Origin: Actinomycetes bacterium
GTDB lineage: Bacteria > Actinomycetota > Acidimicrobiia > Acidimicrobiales > SZUA-35
Length of the DNA: 36,570 nt
Assembly: GCA_024276425.1 (NCBI GenBank)
Contig: JAJRXF010000098.1
Location: forward strand, 1-36,570
Reading direction: 5' to 3'
This document shows positions 1-7,352 of the stretch, one piece after another. The position numbers and the translations under genes were made by a program. How positions within the stretch are numbered: the first letter of the stretch is position 1; each line of letters begins with the position of its first letter. The notes below the pieces were generated by a model, which did no database searches, was not told the DNA's origin, and saw nothing but the letters and a program-made list of their open reading frames with translations.

Positions 1-569
1 CGATCGGGAAAGAACCGTTGAGTGAGGCGGATCGCTCCGAGCTTGAGGCTGCGAGCCTCAATCGTCACCCCTTCCTTGCCAATGACCAGTTCGGTGCTCC
101 CTCCTCCAATGTCAGCCAAGAGAAGGCGTTTGTCGAAAACTGGCAGGGCCTGCAACACCCCGAGATGGATCAGACGAGCCTCCTCGAACCCACTAATAAC
201 TTCGACCTCCACCCCAACTTCGGTTCGTGCCCGGTCGAGAAATTCTTGTTGATTGGTGGCTTCGCGGACTGCACTGGTGGCCACCGCAACCAGATTGGGT
301 TTGCCAAAGCTCTCGGCTACTCTGACCATTCGCTTCAAGGCGGCGATACCACGATCAATGGCATCGGGAGCAAGCTCCTTCATTTCTCCACCACTCGTAC
401 CGAGTCGAACCATTTCCTTTTCGGTGGTGAGAACCTCGTACCCGCCAGTAGCGTCGCTTCCGTCTCGACGGGCCCGAGCCACGACAAGATGCATCGAGTT
501 TGTGCCAATATCGATGGCGGCATAGATCGAGGGAGTAGCTTCGATCGGTTCTTTAGGGTCTCCGGTCAT
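1..569 (-). CDS. ppx: Ppx/GppA-type exopolyphosphatase (3' part beyond the window)
   Basis: Read on the minus strand from the ATG at 569, the frame stays open to the window edge, so about 189 N-terminal residues are visible. Early on it shows AIDIGTNSMHL, the phosphate-1 motif of the ASKHA/Ppx-GppA fold, and later DIGGGSTELVIG, the second phosphate-binding motif. ATSAVREATN between them is also typical. Family members hydrolyse inorganic polyphosphate from the end or convert pppGpp to ppGpp in the cytoplasm; sequence alone does not separate the two. It is divergent from prmA. No good Shine-Dalgarno sequence precedes the ATG. The family is clear; the exact substrate is inference. Confidence 0.93.
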   Translation of the reverse strand, partial: MTGDPKEPIEATPSIYAAIDIGTNSMHLVVARARRDGSDATGGYEVLTTEKEMVRLGTSGGEMKELAPDAIDRGIAALKRMVRVAESFGKPNLVAVATSAVREATNQQEFLDRARTEVGVEVEVISGFEEARLIHLGVLQALPVFDKRLLLADIGGGSTELVIGKEGVTIEARSLKLGAIRLTQRFFPD

Positions 570-610
570 GGCCCAATTCTTGGGTAACCCGAACCAACTT
601 CCAACCTGCC

Positions 611-616
611 TACCCT
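611..616 (+). promoter_or_regulatory. -10 element of prmA, leaderless layout
   Basis: TACCCT fits the actinobacterial TAnnnT -10 pattern and ends 7 nt before the GTG at 624, where transcription would be expected to start. No Shine-Dalgarno sequence precedes the GTG. No convincing -35 is visible. Confidence 0.5.
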
Positions 617-623
617 AATCGGG

Positions 624-1376
624 GTGTCATGGCTTGTTCGGATTGTCCTCCAAGAAGGTGAGCAGGGCTCGGTTGGTGAACAACTTGTGAGCTACCTTTG
701 GGATGCCGGAACAACCGGAGTGGCCGAGGTTCCCGATGAGACGGACGGGTCCATCCAGATCATCGCTGGCTTCTCCGATGAGGTAGCCGCTCGGCGTGCC
801 GCAGTCTTAAATGCCACCTCAACCGTGGAGCCCTTCATCCAGTCGAACTGGAGGGGACCACCATCGACAATCATCAAGGTTGATCAGTCCACCCAGGTGA
901 CCATCGATGCTGGCCACTCTTTTGGTCATGGTCAACACCCAACAACCAAGCTCGTTCTCGACCAGCTCCCATCCATGGTGAAGCCGGGGTCATCAGTTCT
1001 TGATGTTGGCACCGGCTCTGGGGTGCTGGCCATTGTGGCCGCAAAACTGGGGGCGGCTCGAGTGCTTGGTTTGGACATCAACCCGGATGCCATTTTGGCT
1101 GCTCACCGCAACGCTTCAGCCAACCGGGTGCAGATCGAAATTGCCGACACTCCGCTGTCCTTATTGCCAGCCGAGCGTTTTGACCTGGTGGTGGCCAACA
1201 TGTTGGTGGTCAACCTTCGCTCCCTGGCCCACCTGATCCAGCAACGAGTTGAGCTCCAGCTTGTGGTGAGCGGATGTCTGGCAGATCAGGGCGCCGAGGT
1301 CCTCGAAATGTTCGCTCCCCTCCAGGAGATCAAGCGAGTTGAGTGCGACGGCTGGGTCTGCCTGGTGTTCGAATGA
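624..1376 (+). CDS. prmA: Ribosomal protein L11 methyltransferase-like (PrmA)
   Basis: A 250-residue class I SAM-dependent methyltransferase. Motif I (DVGTGSG) is at about residues 126-132, followed by GLDIN (motif II). The PrmA signature before motif I reads SFGHGQHPTT where most members have FGTGxHxTT, and VANMLVVNL corresponds to the usual NxPY-like segment of the family. PrmA trimethylates ribosomal protein L11 in the cytoplasm. At 250 residues it is shorter than the roughly 290 of Escherichia coli PrmA. Start is the GTG at 624, 7 nt after a -10 element. It overlaps the next gene by 4 nt (ATGA), indicating coupled translation. The family is well supported; activity on L11 is inferred. Confidence 0.88.
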   Translation: MSWLVRIVLQEGEQGSVGEQLVSYLWDAGTTGVAEVPDETDGSIQIIAGFSDEVAARRAAVLNATSTVEPFIQSNWRGPPSTIIKVDQSTQVTIDAGHSFGHGQHPTTKLVLDQLPSMVKPGSSVLDVGTGSGVLAIVAAKLGAARVLGLDINPDAILAAHRNASANRVQIEIADTPLSLLPAERFDLVVANMLVVNLRSLAHLIQQRVELQLVVSGCLADQGAEVLEMFAPLQEIKRVECDGWVCLVFE

Positions 1377-2005
1377 TCGATTCTCCGGTCTGGTACGCCG
1401 CCTATGGATCCAACGTGGCTCGTGAGCGATTCCTTCGTTATCTCCAGGGTGGGCCCATTCCTCGCACCACCAATGGCCAGCATCAGGAGTCAGCCAGGGA
1501 CCAATCCCCACCGAGTGCCGATCAGCCCTTCGCCATCGACCGAACCCTGTTCTTCGCTGGCCAGTCTGTCCGCTGGGGTGGTGGCGGCGTCGCCTTCCTC
1601 GATGCTGATACCAAGCCGGATACTCCCACCCTGGGCCGGGCCTGGCGCATCACCCTCGGCCAGTTCGAGGACGTCTTTCGGCAAGAGAACGGCCTCGACG
1701 CGGTTCGCAAGATTGACCTCGAACGGCTTGTCGATCATTCCCGACTGGATCTGGCCAAGCGCTGGTATGGCCGAGTCGAGGTAGTGGGCCAGATTGACTC
1801 GTTACCGGTCATCACCCTCGCTACTCCTGACCCGCTGGCCGAGCGACGGCCCGCCCACATCTCTTACCTGTCAATCATTGCCGACGGGCTGGCCGAGAGT
1901 TGGTCCATGGACCATGGTGAGGCCGCTCAGTACCTCAGTGCCCTTCCTGGAAACGCGGACCACCACACCGAAGCGACACTCACCCAAATGTTATCTGCAA
2001 CCTAA
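1373..2005 (+). CDS. Gamma-glutamylcyclotransferase-fold protein
   Basis: A 210-residue protein starting at the ATG at 1373, inside the prmA stop (ATGA overlap); an upstream in-frame start within prmA is less likely. Residues 7-14 read WYAAYGSN, the YGSN substrate-binding loop of the gamma-glutamylcyclotransferase/AIG2-like fold, followed by RERFLRYLQGG. The related actinobacterial proteins are uncharacterised. The catalytic glutamate of true cyclotransferases cannot be placed with certainty, so the substrate is unknown. A strong hairpin 38 nt after the stop probably ends this transcript. Confidence 0.8.
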   Translation: MIDSPVWYAAYGSNVARERFLRYLQGGPIPRTTNGQHQESARDQSPPSADQPFAIDRTLFFAGQSVRWGGGGVAFLDADTKPDTPTLGRAWRITLGQFEDVFRQENGLDAVRKIDLERLVDHSRLDLAKRWYGRVEVVGQIDSLPVITLATPDPLAERRPAHISYLSIIADGLAESWSMDHGEAAQYLSALPGNADHHTEATLTQMLSAT

Positions 2006-2042
2006 TTATTGCATGTGATATTGGCCCCACGCTCGGTTTCGT

Positions 2043-2082
2043 TGTCGCGTTTTCGACCCACTAACGGGTCGAAAACGCGACA
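2043..2082 (+). terminator. Perfect 17-bp inverted repeat, probable terminator
   Basis: The arms at 2043-2059 (TGTCGCGTTTTCGACCC) and 2066-2082 are perfect reverse complements around a 6-nt loop. The repeat begins 38 nt after the stop of the cyclotransferase-fold gene and lies 31 nt before the -10 of the next operon. No T-tract follows, as is common in high-GC actinobacteria. A regulator-binding palindrome is a less likely alternative. Confidence 0.7.
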
Positions 2083-2112
2083 CACAACCACGAGACATCG
2101 CTCGATAGCGGC

Positions 2113-2118
2113 TAGCTT
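2113..2118 (+). promoter_or_regulatory. -10 element of the nitronate monooxygenase operon, leaderless layout
   Basis: TAGCTT ends 6 nt before the GTG at 2125. The same hexamer occurs 6 nt before the GTG of the acyl-CoA ligase gene at 7353. No Shine-Dalgarno sequence is present. Confidence 0.5.
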
Positions 2119-2124
2119 CGGCAG

Positions 2125-3087
2125 GTGGAACAGAACCCGGCACCAATCGAGAATCGAATAACTGAGTCTCTCGGAATCGACTACCCGATCATTCAAGCCC
2201 CAATGGGTTGGATCGCCCGAAGCACCCTGGCCTCGGCGGTATCTAACGCCGGCGGGCTTGGCATTATCGAAACGTCCTCCGGTGAGCTGGACAACATCCG
2301 AGAAGAGATCAGAAAGATGGCGGATCTGACCGATAAGCCCTTTGGGGTCAACATCGCCCAAGCCTTCGTACGAGATCCCGACATTGTCCAATTCGTGATC
2401 GACCAAGGAATCCGCTTCGTCACCACCTCGGCGGGTAATCCCATGGCCTACACCGCCATCCTGAAGGAGGCCGGGCTGACGGTCTACCACGTCGTCCCCA
2501 CTCTGCGCGGGGCACGCAAGGCCATCGAGGCTGGCGTAGACGGGTTGATCGTCGAAGGAGGCGAGGGGGGAGGATTCAAGAACCCTGACCCGGTGGCCCT
2601 CATGGTGCTCCTCCCCCTCATCCGATCCAAGGTCGATGTGCCAATCGTTGCCGCAGGCGGAATGCTCGACGGGTCCACCATGGCCGCGGCCTTCGCGCTC
2701 GGGGCCGAAGCAATCCAGATGGGCACTCGAATGGTGTCCTCCCTGGAAAGTCCGGTACACGAAAACTGGAAACGGGCCATTCTCGACGGAGGTGAGACCG
2801 ACACGGTCTTCCTCAATCAGCGACACTCCCCGGCATTGCGGGCCCTCAAAACCAAACGAAGTATTGGCCTGCGCTTCGCCGAACACAACGTGTTTGGCGA
2901 CTTTGGCGACCCTCAGAAGCTCTACTTCGGTGGGGACATGGAGGCAGCGATCGCCCTCACGGGGCAGGTCCAAGGGCGAATCGAGTCAATCATCCCTGTG
3001 ACTGAGATTATTAAGTCTTGTATGGAGGAGTTCTACCAAACCGTTCAAGCCCAAGCCGATGCGTATCTGGAAGGATCAGGATCTTGA
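2125..3087 (+). CDS. Nitronate monooxygenase (2-nitropropane dioxygenase)-like FMN protein
   Basis: A 320-residue TIM-barrel flavoprotein of the NMO/FabK-like family, with YPIIQAPMGWIA near residue 20, SNAGGLGIIE, GVNIAQAF, and the FMN-phosphate region VPIVAAGGMLDG followed by GAEAIQMGTRM. Family members oxidise alkyl nitronates or act as related flavin reductases. Where NMOs usually read EGxEAGGH, this protein has EGGEGGGF, so the catalytic histidine is replaced by phenylalanine. The true reaction may therefore differ. It leads an operon; its stop overlaps the TTG start of the sulfurtransferase. The family is clear, the substrate is not. Confidence 0.85.
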   Translation: MEQNPAPIENRITESLGIDYPIIQAPMGWIARSTLASAVSNAGGLGIIETSSGELDNIREEIRKMADLTDKPFGVNIAQAFVRDPDIVQFVIDQGIRFVTTSAGNPMAYTAILKEAGLTVYHVVPTLRGARKAIEAGVDGLIVEGGEGGGFKNPDPVALMVLLPLIRSKVDVPIVAAGGMLDGSTMAAAFALGAEAIQMGTRMVSSLESPVHENWKRAILDGGETDTVFLNQRHSPALRALKTKRSIGLRFAEHNVFGDFGDPQKLYFGGDMEAAIALTGQVQGRIESIIPVTEIIKSCMEEFYQTVQAQADAYLEGSGS

Positions 3088-3962
3088 CCACAACCGAAGC
3101 GGGGCTCGACCCCATTGTGAGCATCGACTGGCTACTGGCCAACCTCGCCGAGGTGGTCCTGGTGGATGCTCGGGCCTACCTCGATGAACGGGACGGATAC
3201 ACCAACTATCTAAGCGGTCATATTCCTGGTTCCGTGTACGTCGAGATGGACACAGTTTTCGCTGGCCCGCCAGCCGCCATCGAAGGACGGCACCCACTAC
3301 CCGATCCCGCAACCTTGGCCGCAGGTCTTGGGGCCGTCGGCATAGACGAATCCACTTCCGTTGTCGCTTATGACGACGCTGGAGGAATGATCGCCGGACG
3401 GCTCGTCTGGATGCTGCGGGCGCTCGGTCAGTCTGCGGGGTTGTTGGATGGTGGAATCCAGAGCTGGCTCGACCACCCCGACACTGAACCCCTGGAGGTT
3501 GGTACTCCACTGGAGAACGGATGCCACAGGGACTCCCGAACGTGTGCAGTCAGGGAGTTTCCCTCCAATCGTGTAGCGAGCGCTGATGAGGTCGTCTCCC
3601 ACCTCAAGCGTGATGGTGTTGTTGCCGATAGTCGAGCCTTTGCCCGCTATAAGGGCGACGTCGAAACAGTCGATAGCAGGGCTGGTCACATACCTGGCGC
3701 CATCAGCTTGCCATTCACCGGAAACTTGACCGAATCCGGACGCTTCCTAACGGTGGAGGAGTTGGCTCAGCGCTTCACCAAGCATCGCGTTGATAGCGAC
3801 ACCATCTTCTACTGTGGATCCGGGGTCAGCGCCTGCAACAACCTGCTCGCCGTCGAGGCCGCTGGGCTTGGCCGTCCACGCCTCTATGTCGGATCATGGT
3901 CGGGGTGGTCGAGTGATCCCTCACGACCAGTTGCCACTGGACCAGACTCAGGTGGTGAGTAG
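3084..3962 (+). CDS. Two-domain thiosulfate/3-mercaptopyruvate sulfurtransferase
   Basis: About 292 residues with two rhodanese domains. The N-terminal domain has VVLVDAR, GHIPGSVYVEMD and DGGIQSWLD. The C-terminal domain carries the active-site loop YCGSGVSA with the catalytic cysteine at about residue 244. Such enzymes move sulfane sulfur from thiosulfate or mercaptopyruvate to an acceptor. The CGSGV loop resembles that of mercaptopyruvate enzymes more than the CRxGx[R/T] loop of thiosulfate enzymes. I chose the TTG at 3084, which overlaps the upstream TGA and has GGAAGGATCAGG just before it. An ATG at 3018 would overlap the upstream gene by 70 nt. Confidence 0.88.
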   Translation: MTTTEAGLDPIVSIDWLLANLAEVVLVDARAYLDERDGYTNYLSGHIPGSVYVEMDTVFAGPPAAIEGRHPLPDPATLAAGLGAVGIDESTSVVAYDDAGGMIAGRLVWMLRALGQSAGLLDGGIQSWLDHPDTEPLEVGTPLENGCHRDSRTCAVREFPSNRVASADEVVSHLKRDGVVADSRAFARYKGDVETVDSRAGHIPGAISLPFTGNLTESGRFLTVEELAQRFTKHRVDSDTIFYCGSGVSACNNLLAVEAAGLGRPRLYVGSWSGWSSDPSRPVATGPDSGGE

Positions 3963-4959
3963 ACACACCTACGTCTCGGCCGCTTTGATGGGTTCGGCCT
4001 TGGCCCTGGTGGCTTGTTCCCCTTCGGTAAACTTACGTTCGGCCGAGACCACCGCGAACTCGGAGCCAACCAGTTTGCCAACCACCACAGGCTCTTCGGC
4101 CACCGTTAGGTCACCACCCACCACCGAGTTCCTTCCAGCCTCCTCAACCACCCAGCCCATAGCGAACAGGGAAGTTCCCACCGACGAGACCCAACTCATT
4201 GTTGCTCTCACCGAGGCAGAAGAGGCCATTCGTGATCCCAATGTCACCGATCAAGAGGCAACTGAATGGGGGAGGCTCCAACAGCGGCTCTACCGGGTGT
4301 TGGCCAATAACCCGGAGTGGGCACCCCAGGTCGTCGCCGGTGTGAGCGAAAGCGCTCGCCTCGGGGTCAAGAACAACTGGGCGGCCCGTTTGGCTCTTAC
4401 CTCCTTGGTTAGCTCGGCTCCCCTTGCCGAGACTCTCCCGGCTTGGAAACTCCGAGAGCCACGGCCTGCCGCTGAACTTTTGGGGTACTACCGCCAGGCG
4501 GAGGCAGAGACAGGAATCGCTTGGAACTACCTTGCTGCCATCAATCTTGTCGAGACACGAATGGGAAGAATCGAGGGGTTCTCGACTGCTGGGGCAACTG
4601 GTCCGATGCAGTTCCTACCTTCGACCTGGGCGGAATGCTGTCAGGGCGACCCGACCGTTGACCGGGACGCCATCATCGGCGCTGGGGTTTACTTGGCCCG
4701 CGTTGGTGGTGTCGAGGACTTGTCCAAAGCACTATTCCGGTACAACAACTCCCAGCGCTACGTCGATGCCGTCACCTTCTATGCCGAAGTGATGGCCGAG
4801 GACGAATTGGCCTATCGCGGTTACCACGCATGGCAAGTCTATTTCTTGTCCGCTGCCGGTTTAATCCTCATGCCATCGGACTACTACCAGCCCGAACCAA
4901 TCCCGGTTGAGGAGTGGCTTGGGGAAAACCCCGACGCTCTGCTCACTCCGGCAGAGTGA
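3955..4959 (+). CDS. Lytic transglycosylase-like (SLT) lipoprotein
   Basis: About 334 residues. From the GTG at 3955 (a GTG at 3952 is also possible) the N-terminus is a lipoprotein signal ending LALVAC, lipid-modified Cys at about 21, then a Thr/Ser-rich linker. The C-terminal half is a goose-type/SLT lysozyme-like domain: AINLVETRMGR with the likely catalytic Glu near residue 199, then STAGATGPMQFLPSTW and FRYNNSQRYVDAV. It would cleave peptidoglycan on the outer face of the membrane. The start overlaps the sulfurtransferase stop by 8 nt. The gene converges on the minus-strand propeller lipoprotein with a 17-nt gap. Confidence 0.85.
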   Translation: MSRHTYVSAALMGSALALVACSPSVNLRSAETTANSEPTSLPTTTGSSATVRSPPTTEFLPASSTTQPIANREVPTDETQLIVALTEAEEAIRDPNVTDQEATEWGRLQQRLYRVLANNPEWAPQVVAGVSESARLGVKNNWAARLALTSLVSSAPLAETLPAWKLREPRPAAELLGYYRQAEAETGIAWNYLAAINLVETRMGRIEGFSTAGATGPMQFLPSTWAECCQGDPTVDRDAIIGAGVYLARVGGVEDLSKALFRYNNSQRYVDAVTFYAEVMAEDELAYRGYHAWQVYFLSAAGLILMPSDYYQPEPIPVEEWLGENPDALLTPAE

Positions 4960-4976
4960 GACTTGACTAGCCGTCC

Positions 4977-6320
4977 TTAAAGCACGCTCTGTCCGCCCCC
5001 GGACACATCCGCCGGACCCCAGGTAACCGAATCCCCAGGAGTAACAAACACTGGTTCGTCGGCATGGCCAACTACCTGGATCCAGATGCCATCAAAACCA
5101 TCAACTGAACCAGCAAAAGCGAATGCGTTCGAGGTCGGAGACCAGCGGCGGTGGCTCTGCACGAACTGTTCAAAGAACGGAAGATACTCTCTGGCGTCGA
5201 CCAAGGACGGAATATAGGGGGCACCTCGTTCGATGTCACCATCGGACCAGAACGACCAAATAAACCGGGAGCGCTGCATGGCAACGAGTTCGACATCGTC
5301 GACGGATGGCGGGGCAAGGTAGGCCAGAGACTGACTGTCTGGGCTCCATTCCCAAGCCAAGATGAACCCTTGGCTTACAACTTCTTCTTCGCCGGTGTTC
5401 AGATCGAGAATCCGAAGGGTGTCTGTTTCGCTCGGCGATACCCCGTCCGATGTTGGGTTGTAAGCAAGCCGTTGCTTGTTTGGGCTCAGGATAAACCGCA
5501 CCCGGCCAGCAACTTGGGCCAGCTCACGTCGTTGACCAGTTTCAATATTTAACTCATCGATTGAATCGCTGTCGCTAACAATCACCGTTTCCGGACTTGA
5601 CCAAACGGGAGCCGTGTAGGGCCCTCCCCCGTCTGGCAACGTCAATACTCCTCCCTGCTCTGAAAGGTGAAGAAGTTCGTCCTCGTTTCGAAGCGCAATC
5701 AGTTCGAGACGGTCCGGAGCCCACGACAAGTAAAAGGGTGAGCCGGTCGTCAGGGGTTGCGCAGGCCCACCCGGATCGATCAAGCCAGCCTCGATCGCAC
5801 CCAGGACCTCAACCCCATCTGGGCCTTGCTCATTAGTTCGAGAACGGGGTGTGGAACGTAGGTAGGCCAGACGCCGGCCATCCGCACTCCACTGCAAATA
5901 AAACGGTGGTGCCCCTTCTGCGGTACTGCTCAACTCCTCACCGTCCTCGGACAATACGCCAACGGATTCTCCTTCCGGGCCGAGGTGCACCCAGGCCAGC
6001 CGTGAGCCATCCGGGGACCAGACCGGCTGAGAAGCAATACCGTCGCGTCCACCAGCAACGAGTTCAACCGTTTCTCCATCGGGACTAGCGGTAACAACCA
6101 AGTTGTCGACCGTTATCGCCAACGTTCCGCCAAGTTCGAGAACGAGGTCGGAATCTCCCGGACTCGGACTATTGGGGGGTACCGGTTGCGGGTTGGGTGG
6201 GGGGGCCGGCGGTGGCGTCGAGGTTGTGCTGGTGGTGGCACTGTAATCGCCGGTACAGGCAGCGGCGGCAAGGGAGAGGGCAAGAACTCCAAGAAGGTGG
6301 GGTCGTCGGGCGCGAACCAT
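4977..6320 (-). CDS. TolB/PD40-type beta-propeller lipoprotein
   Basis: 447 residues. The first 22 residues form a lipoprotein signal (LAAAAC, Cys22), followed by a Thr/Pro-rich linker. The rest is a series of blades with the PD40/WD40-like pattern, for example VWSPDGSRLAWV, LQWSADGRRLAYL, LSWAPDRLELIAL and WEWSPDSQSLAYL. Such exported propellers usually bind proteins or peptidoglycan-linked partners; no enzyme motif is visible. The ATG at 6320 is preceded 6 nt upstream by TAGGTT. A related propeller is not seen elsewhere in the window. Confidence 0.82.
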   Translation of the reverse strand: MVRARRPHLLGVLALSLAAAACTGDYSATTSTTSTPPPAPPPNPQPVPPNSPSPGDSDLVLELGGTLAITVDNLVVTASPDGETVELVAGGRDGIASQPVWSPDGSRLAWVHLGPEGESVGVLSEDGEELSSTAEGAPPFYLQWSADGRRLAYLRSTPRSRTNEQGPDGVEVLGAIEAGLIDPGGPAQPLTTGSPFYLSWAPDRLELIALRNEDELLHLSEQGGVLTLPDGGGPYTAPVWSSPETVIVSDSDSIDELNIETGQRRELAQVAGRVRFILSPNKQRLAYNPTSDGVSPSETDTLRILDLNTGEEEVVSQGFILAWEWSPDSQSLAYLAPPSVDDVELVAMQRSRFIWSFWSDGDIERGAPYIPSLVDAREYLPFFEQFVQSHRRWSPTSNAFAFAGSVDGFDGIWIQVVGHADEPVFVTPGDSVTWGPADVSGGGQSVL

Positions 6321-6326
6321 CCTTGC

Positions 6327-6332
6327 AACCTA
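6327..6332 (-). promoter_or_regulatory. -10 element of the propeller lipoprotein gene, leaderless layout
   Basis: On the minus strand TAGGTT ends 6 nt before the ATG at 6320, with no Shine-Dalgarno sequence between them. Confidence 0.45.
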
Positions 6333-6378
6333 GTCCCCAACCAGGACGGATTGGCCCTCAGCCCCGCCGATCCCGCCG

Positions 6379-7224
6379 CTACAACATTTTACCGTGCACG
6401 TCCCACCCTGTTTTCTCAATGTCAACGAGAGGTTGGATTCGACGGAATCCGACCGCATGATCAGACCAGAAATTGACGAACTTCAACCAGAAGCCATCGT
6501 CATGGTCCCGAACTGAAGCCTGGTAGGCCTCAAGATTGATATGGCGATACATGCGCTTGCCCGCCACCAGGCTCATCATCGAGAGGGCACCCTCGGGGGC
6601 GTAGTAGGCAGCGCAGCGATCCGCGGTGTATTCCTGTGCTCTAACAACGCTCCGCCCCAGAAACAGAAGGCGAGGCACGGCCATGATTCCCTGACGCCAC
6701 AGATTCACATGACCACATTTGATGTGGCCAAGCTCATGGGCCAGAACGAAGTTGACACCGTCGAAGTCTCCGTGCTCATACGCGATGTCGATGAGATCAC
6801 TGAAAATCACCACATAGGTACGGCGAACCTGACATTTCGATGCAAAGGCATTGAGGGTTCCATTGCCGTTGGATAGGTAGAGGCGCGGAACCTCCTCCAT
6901 CCCCATTTTTCGCGCCATCGCCCGGTACGCATCATAAACCTCAGGTAGTTGATTCGGAGTTATCTCCACACTGTTGGAGATCTGTTTCCAGTAAAAGAAC
7001 CGGATGAAGACAAGCCCTGCAGCAATCGGGCCTACTAGCCCAATGAGCGCGGCCTCGGCCCAACTCGGAAGCGGAGTCCCTTTAGTCAGGGCAACAACCG
7101 CTCCAATAACCCCAGCAGCCGAAAGGAGACCGGCCATGACCAACATAGGGATCTCCGCCCGATGCCGGAGTTCGGCTACAGAGGGACTCTCAGTGGTCGA
7201 CGGTGTCATAGATGTCACACTCAT
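6379..7224 (-). CDS. M48-family membrane metalloprotease
   Basis: About 281 residues with two hydrophobic helices near the N-terminus (LVMAGLLSAAGVIGAVVAL and AALIGLVGPIAAGLVFI), then a soluble domain. It has the zinc motif HELGH (LAHELGHIKCGH) near residue 161 and a downstream EYTADRCA, supplying the third zinc ligand Glu as in M48/HtpX proteases. Also typical is RLYLSNGNGTLNAFA before the motif. I prefer the ATG at 7224, with GGAG 3 nt upstream, over a TTG at 7233. It is divergent from the acyl-CoA ligase operon. Likely role is membrane-associated proteolysis; substrates are unknown. Confidence 0.87.
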   Translation of the reverse strand: MSVTSMTPSTTESPSVAELRHRAEIPMLVMAGLLSAAGVIGAVVALTKGTPLPSWAEAALIGLVGPIAAGLVFIRFFYWKQISNSVEITPNQLPEVYDAYRAMARKMGMEEVPRLYLSNGNGTLNAFASKCQVRRTYVVIFSDLIDIAYEHGDFDGVNFVLAHELGHIKCGHVNLWRQGIMAVPRLLFLGRSVVRAQEYTADRCAAYYAPEGALSMMSLVAGKRMYRHINLEAYQASVRDHDDGFWLKFVNFWSDHAVGFRRIQPLVDIEKTGWDVHGKML

Positions 7225-7318
7225 GGGCTCCAACCTGGCTCAAACTCAGCGATCAAGCAATTGGTCTTTCGGCTGGAAATCGCCCGGCAGCGTGGCACGG
7301 CTTTCTTGCGAGTCGTCT

Positions 7319-7346
7319 TTGTTAAGCAGTCTTGAGGATCTAGCTT
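7319..7346 (+). promoter_or_regulatory. Promoter of the acyl-CoA ligase operon
   Basis: A -35-like TTGTTA at 7319-7324 and a -10 TAGCTT at 7341-7346 are 16 nt apart. The -10 ends 6 nt before the GTG at 7353, so the transcript would be leaderless. This is the most complete -35/-10 pair I can see among the leaderless-type starts. Confidence 0.55.
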
Positions 7347-7352
7347 GGAGCA

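Noticed and set aside
18-587. Plus-strand frame of 189 codons at the left edge
   Set aside because: The minus strand encodes an unmistakable Ppx/GppA phosphatase there.
2002-2973. Long minus-strand open frame (323 codons) opposite the nitronate monooxygenase gene
   Set aside because: No recognisable protein motif; it mirrors the codon bias of the clear plus-strand gene.
4937-4990. CAGAG/CTCTG pairing as a terminator between the lytic transglycosylase and propeller genes
   Set aside because: A 5-bp stem with a loop of about 30 nt is not significant.
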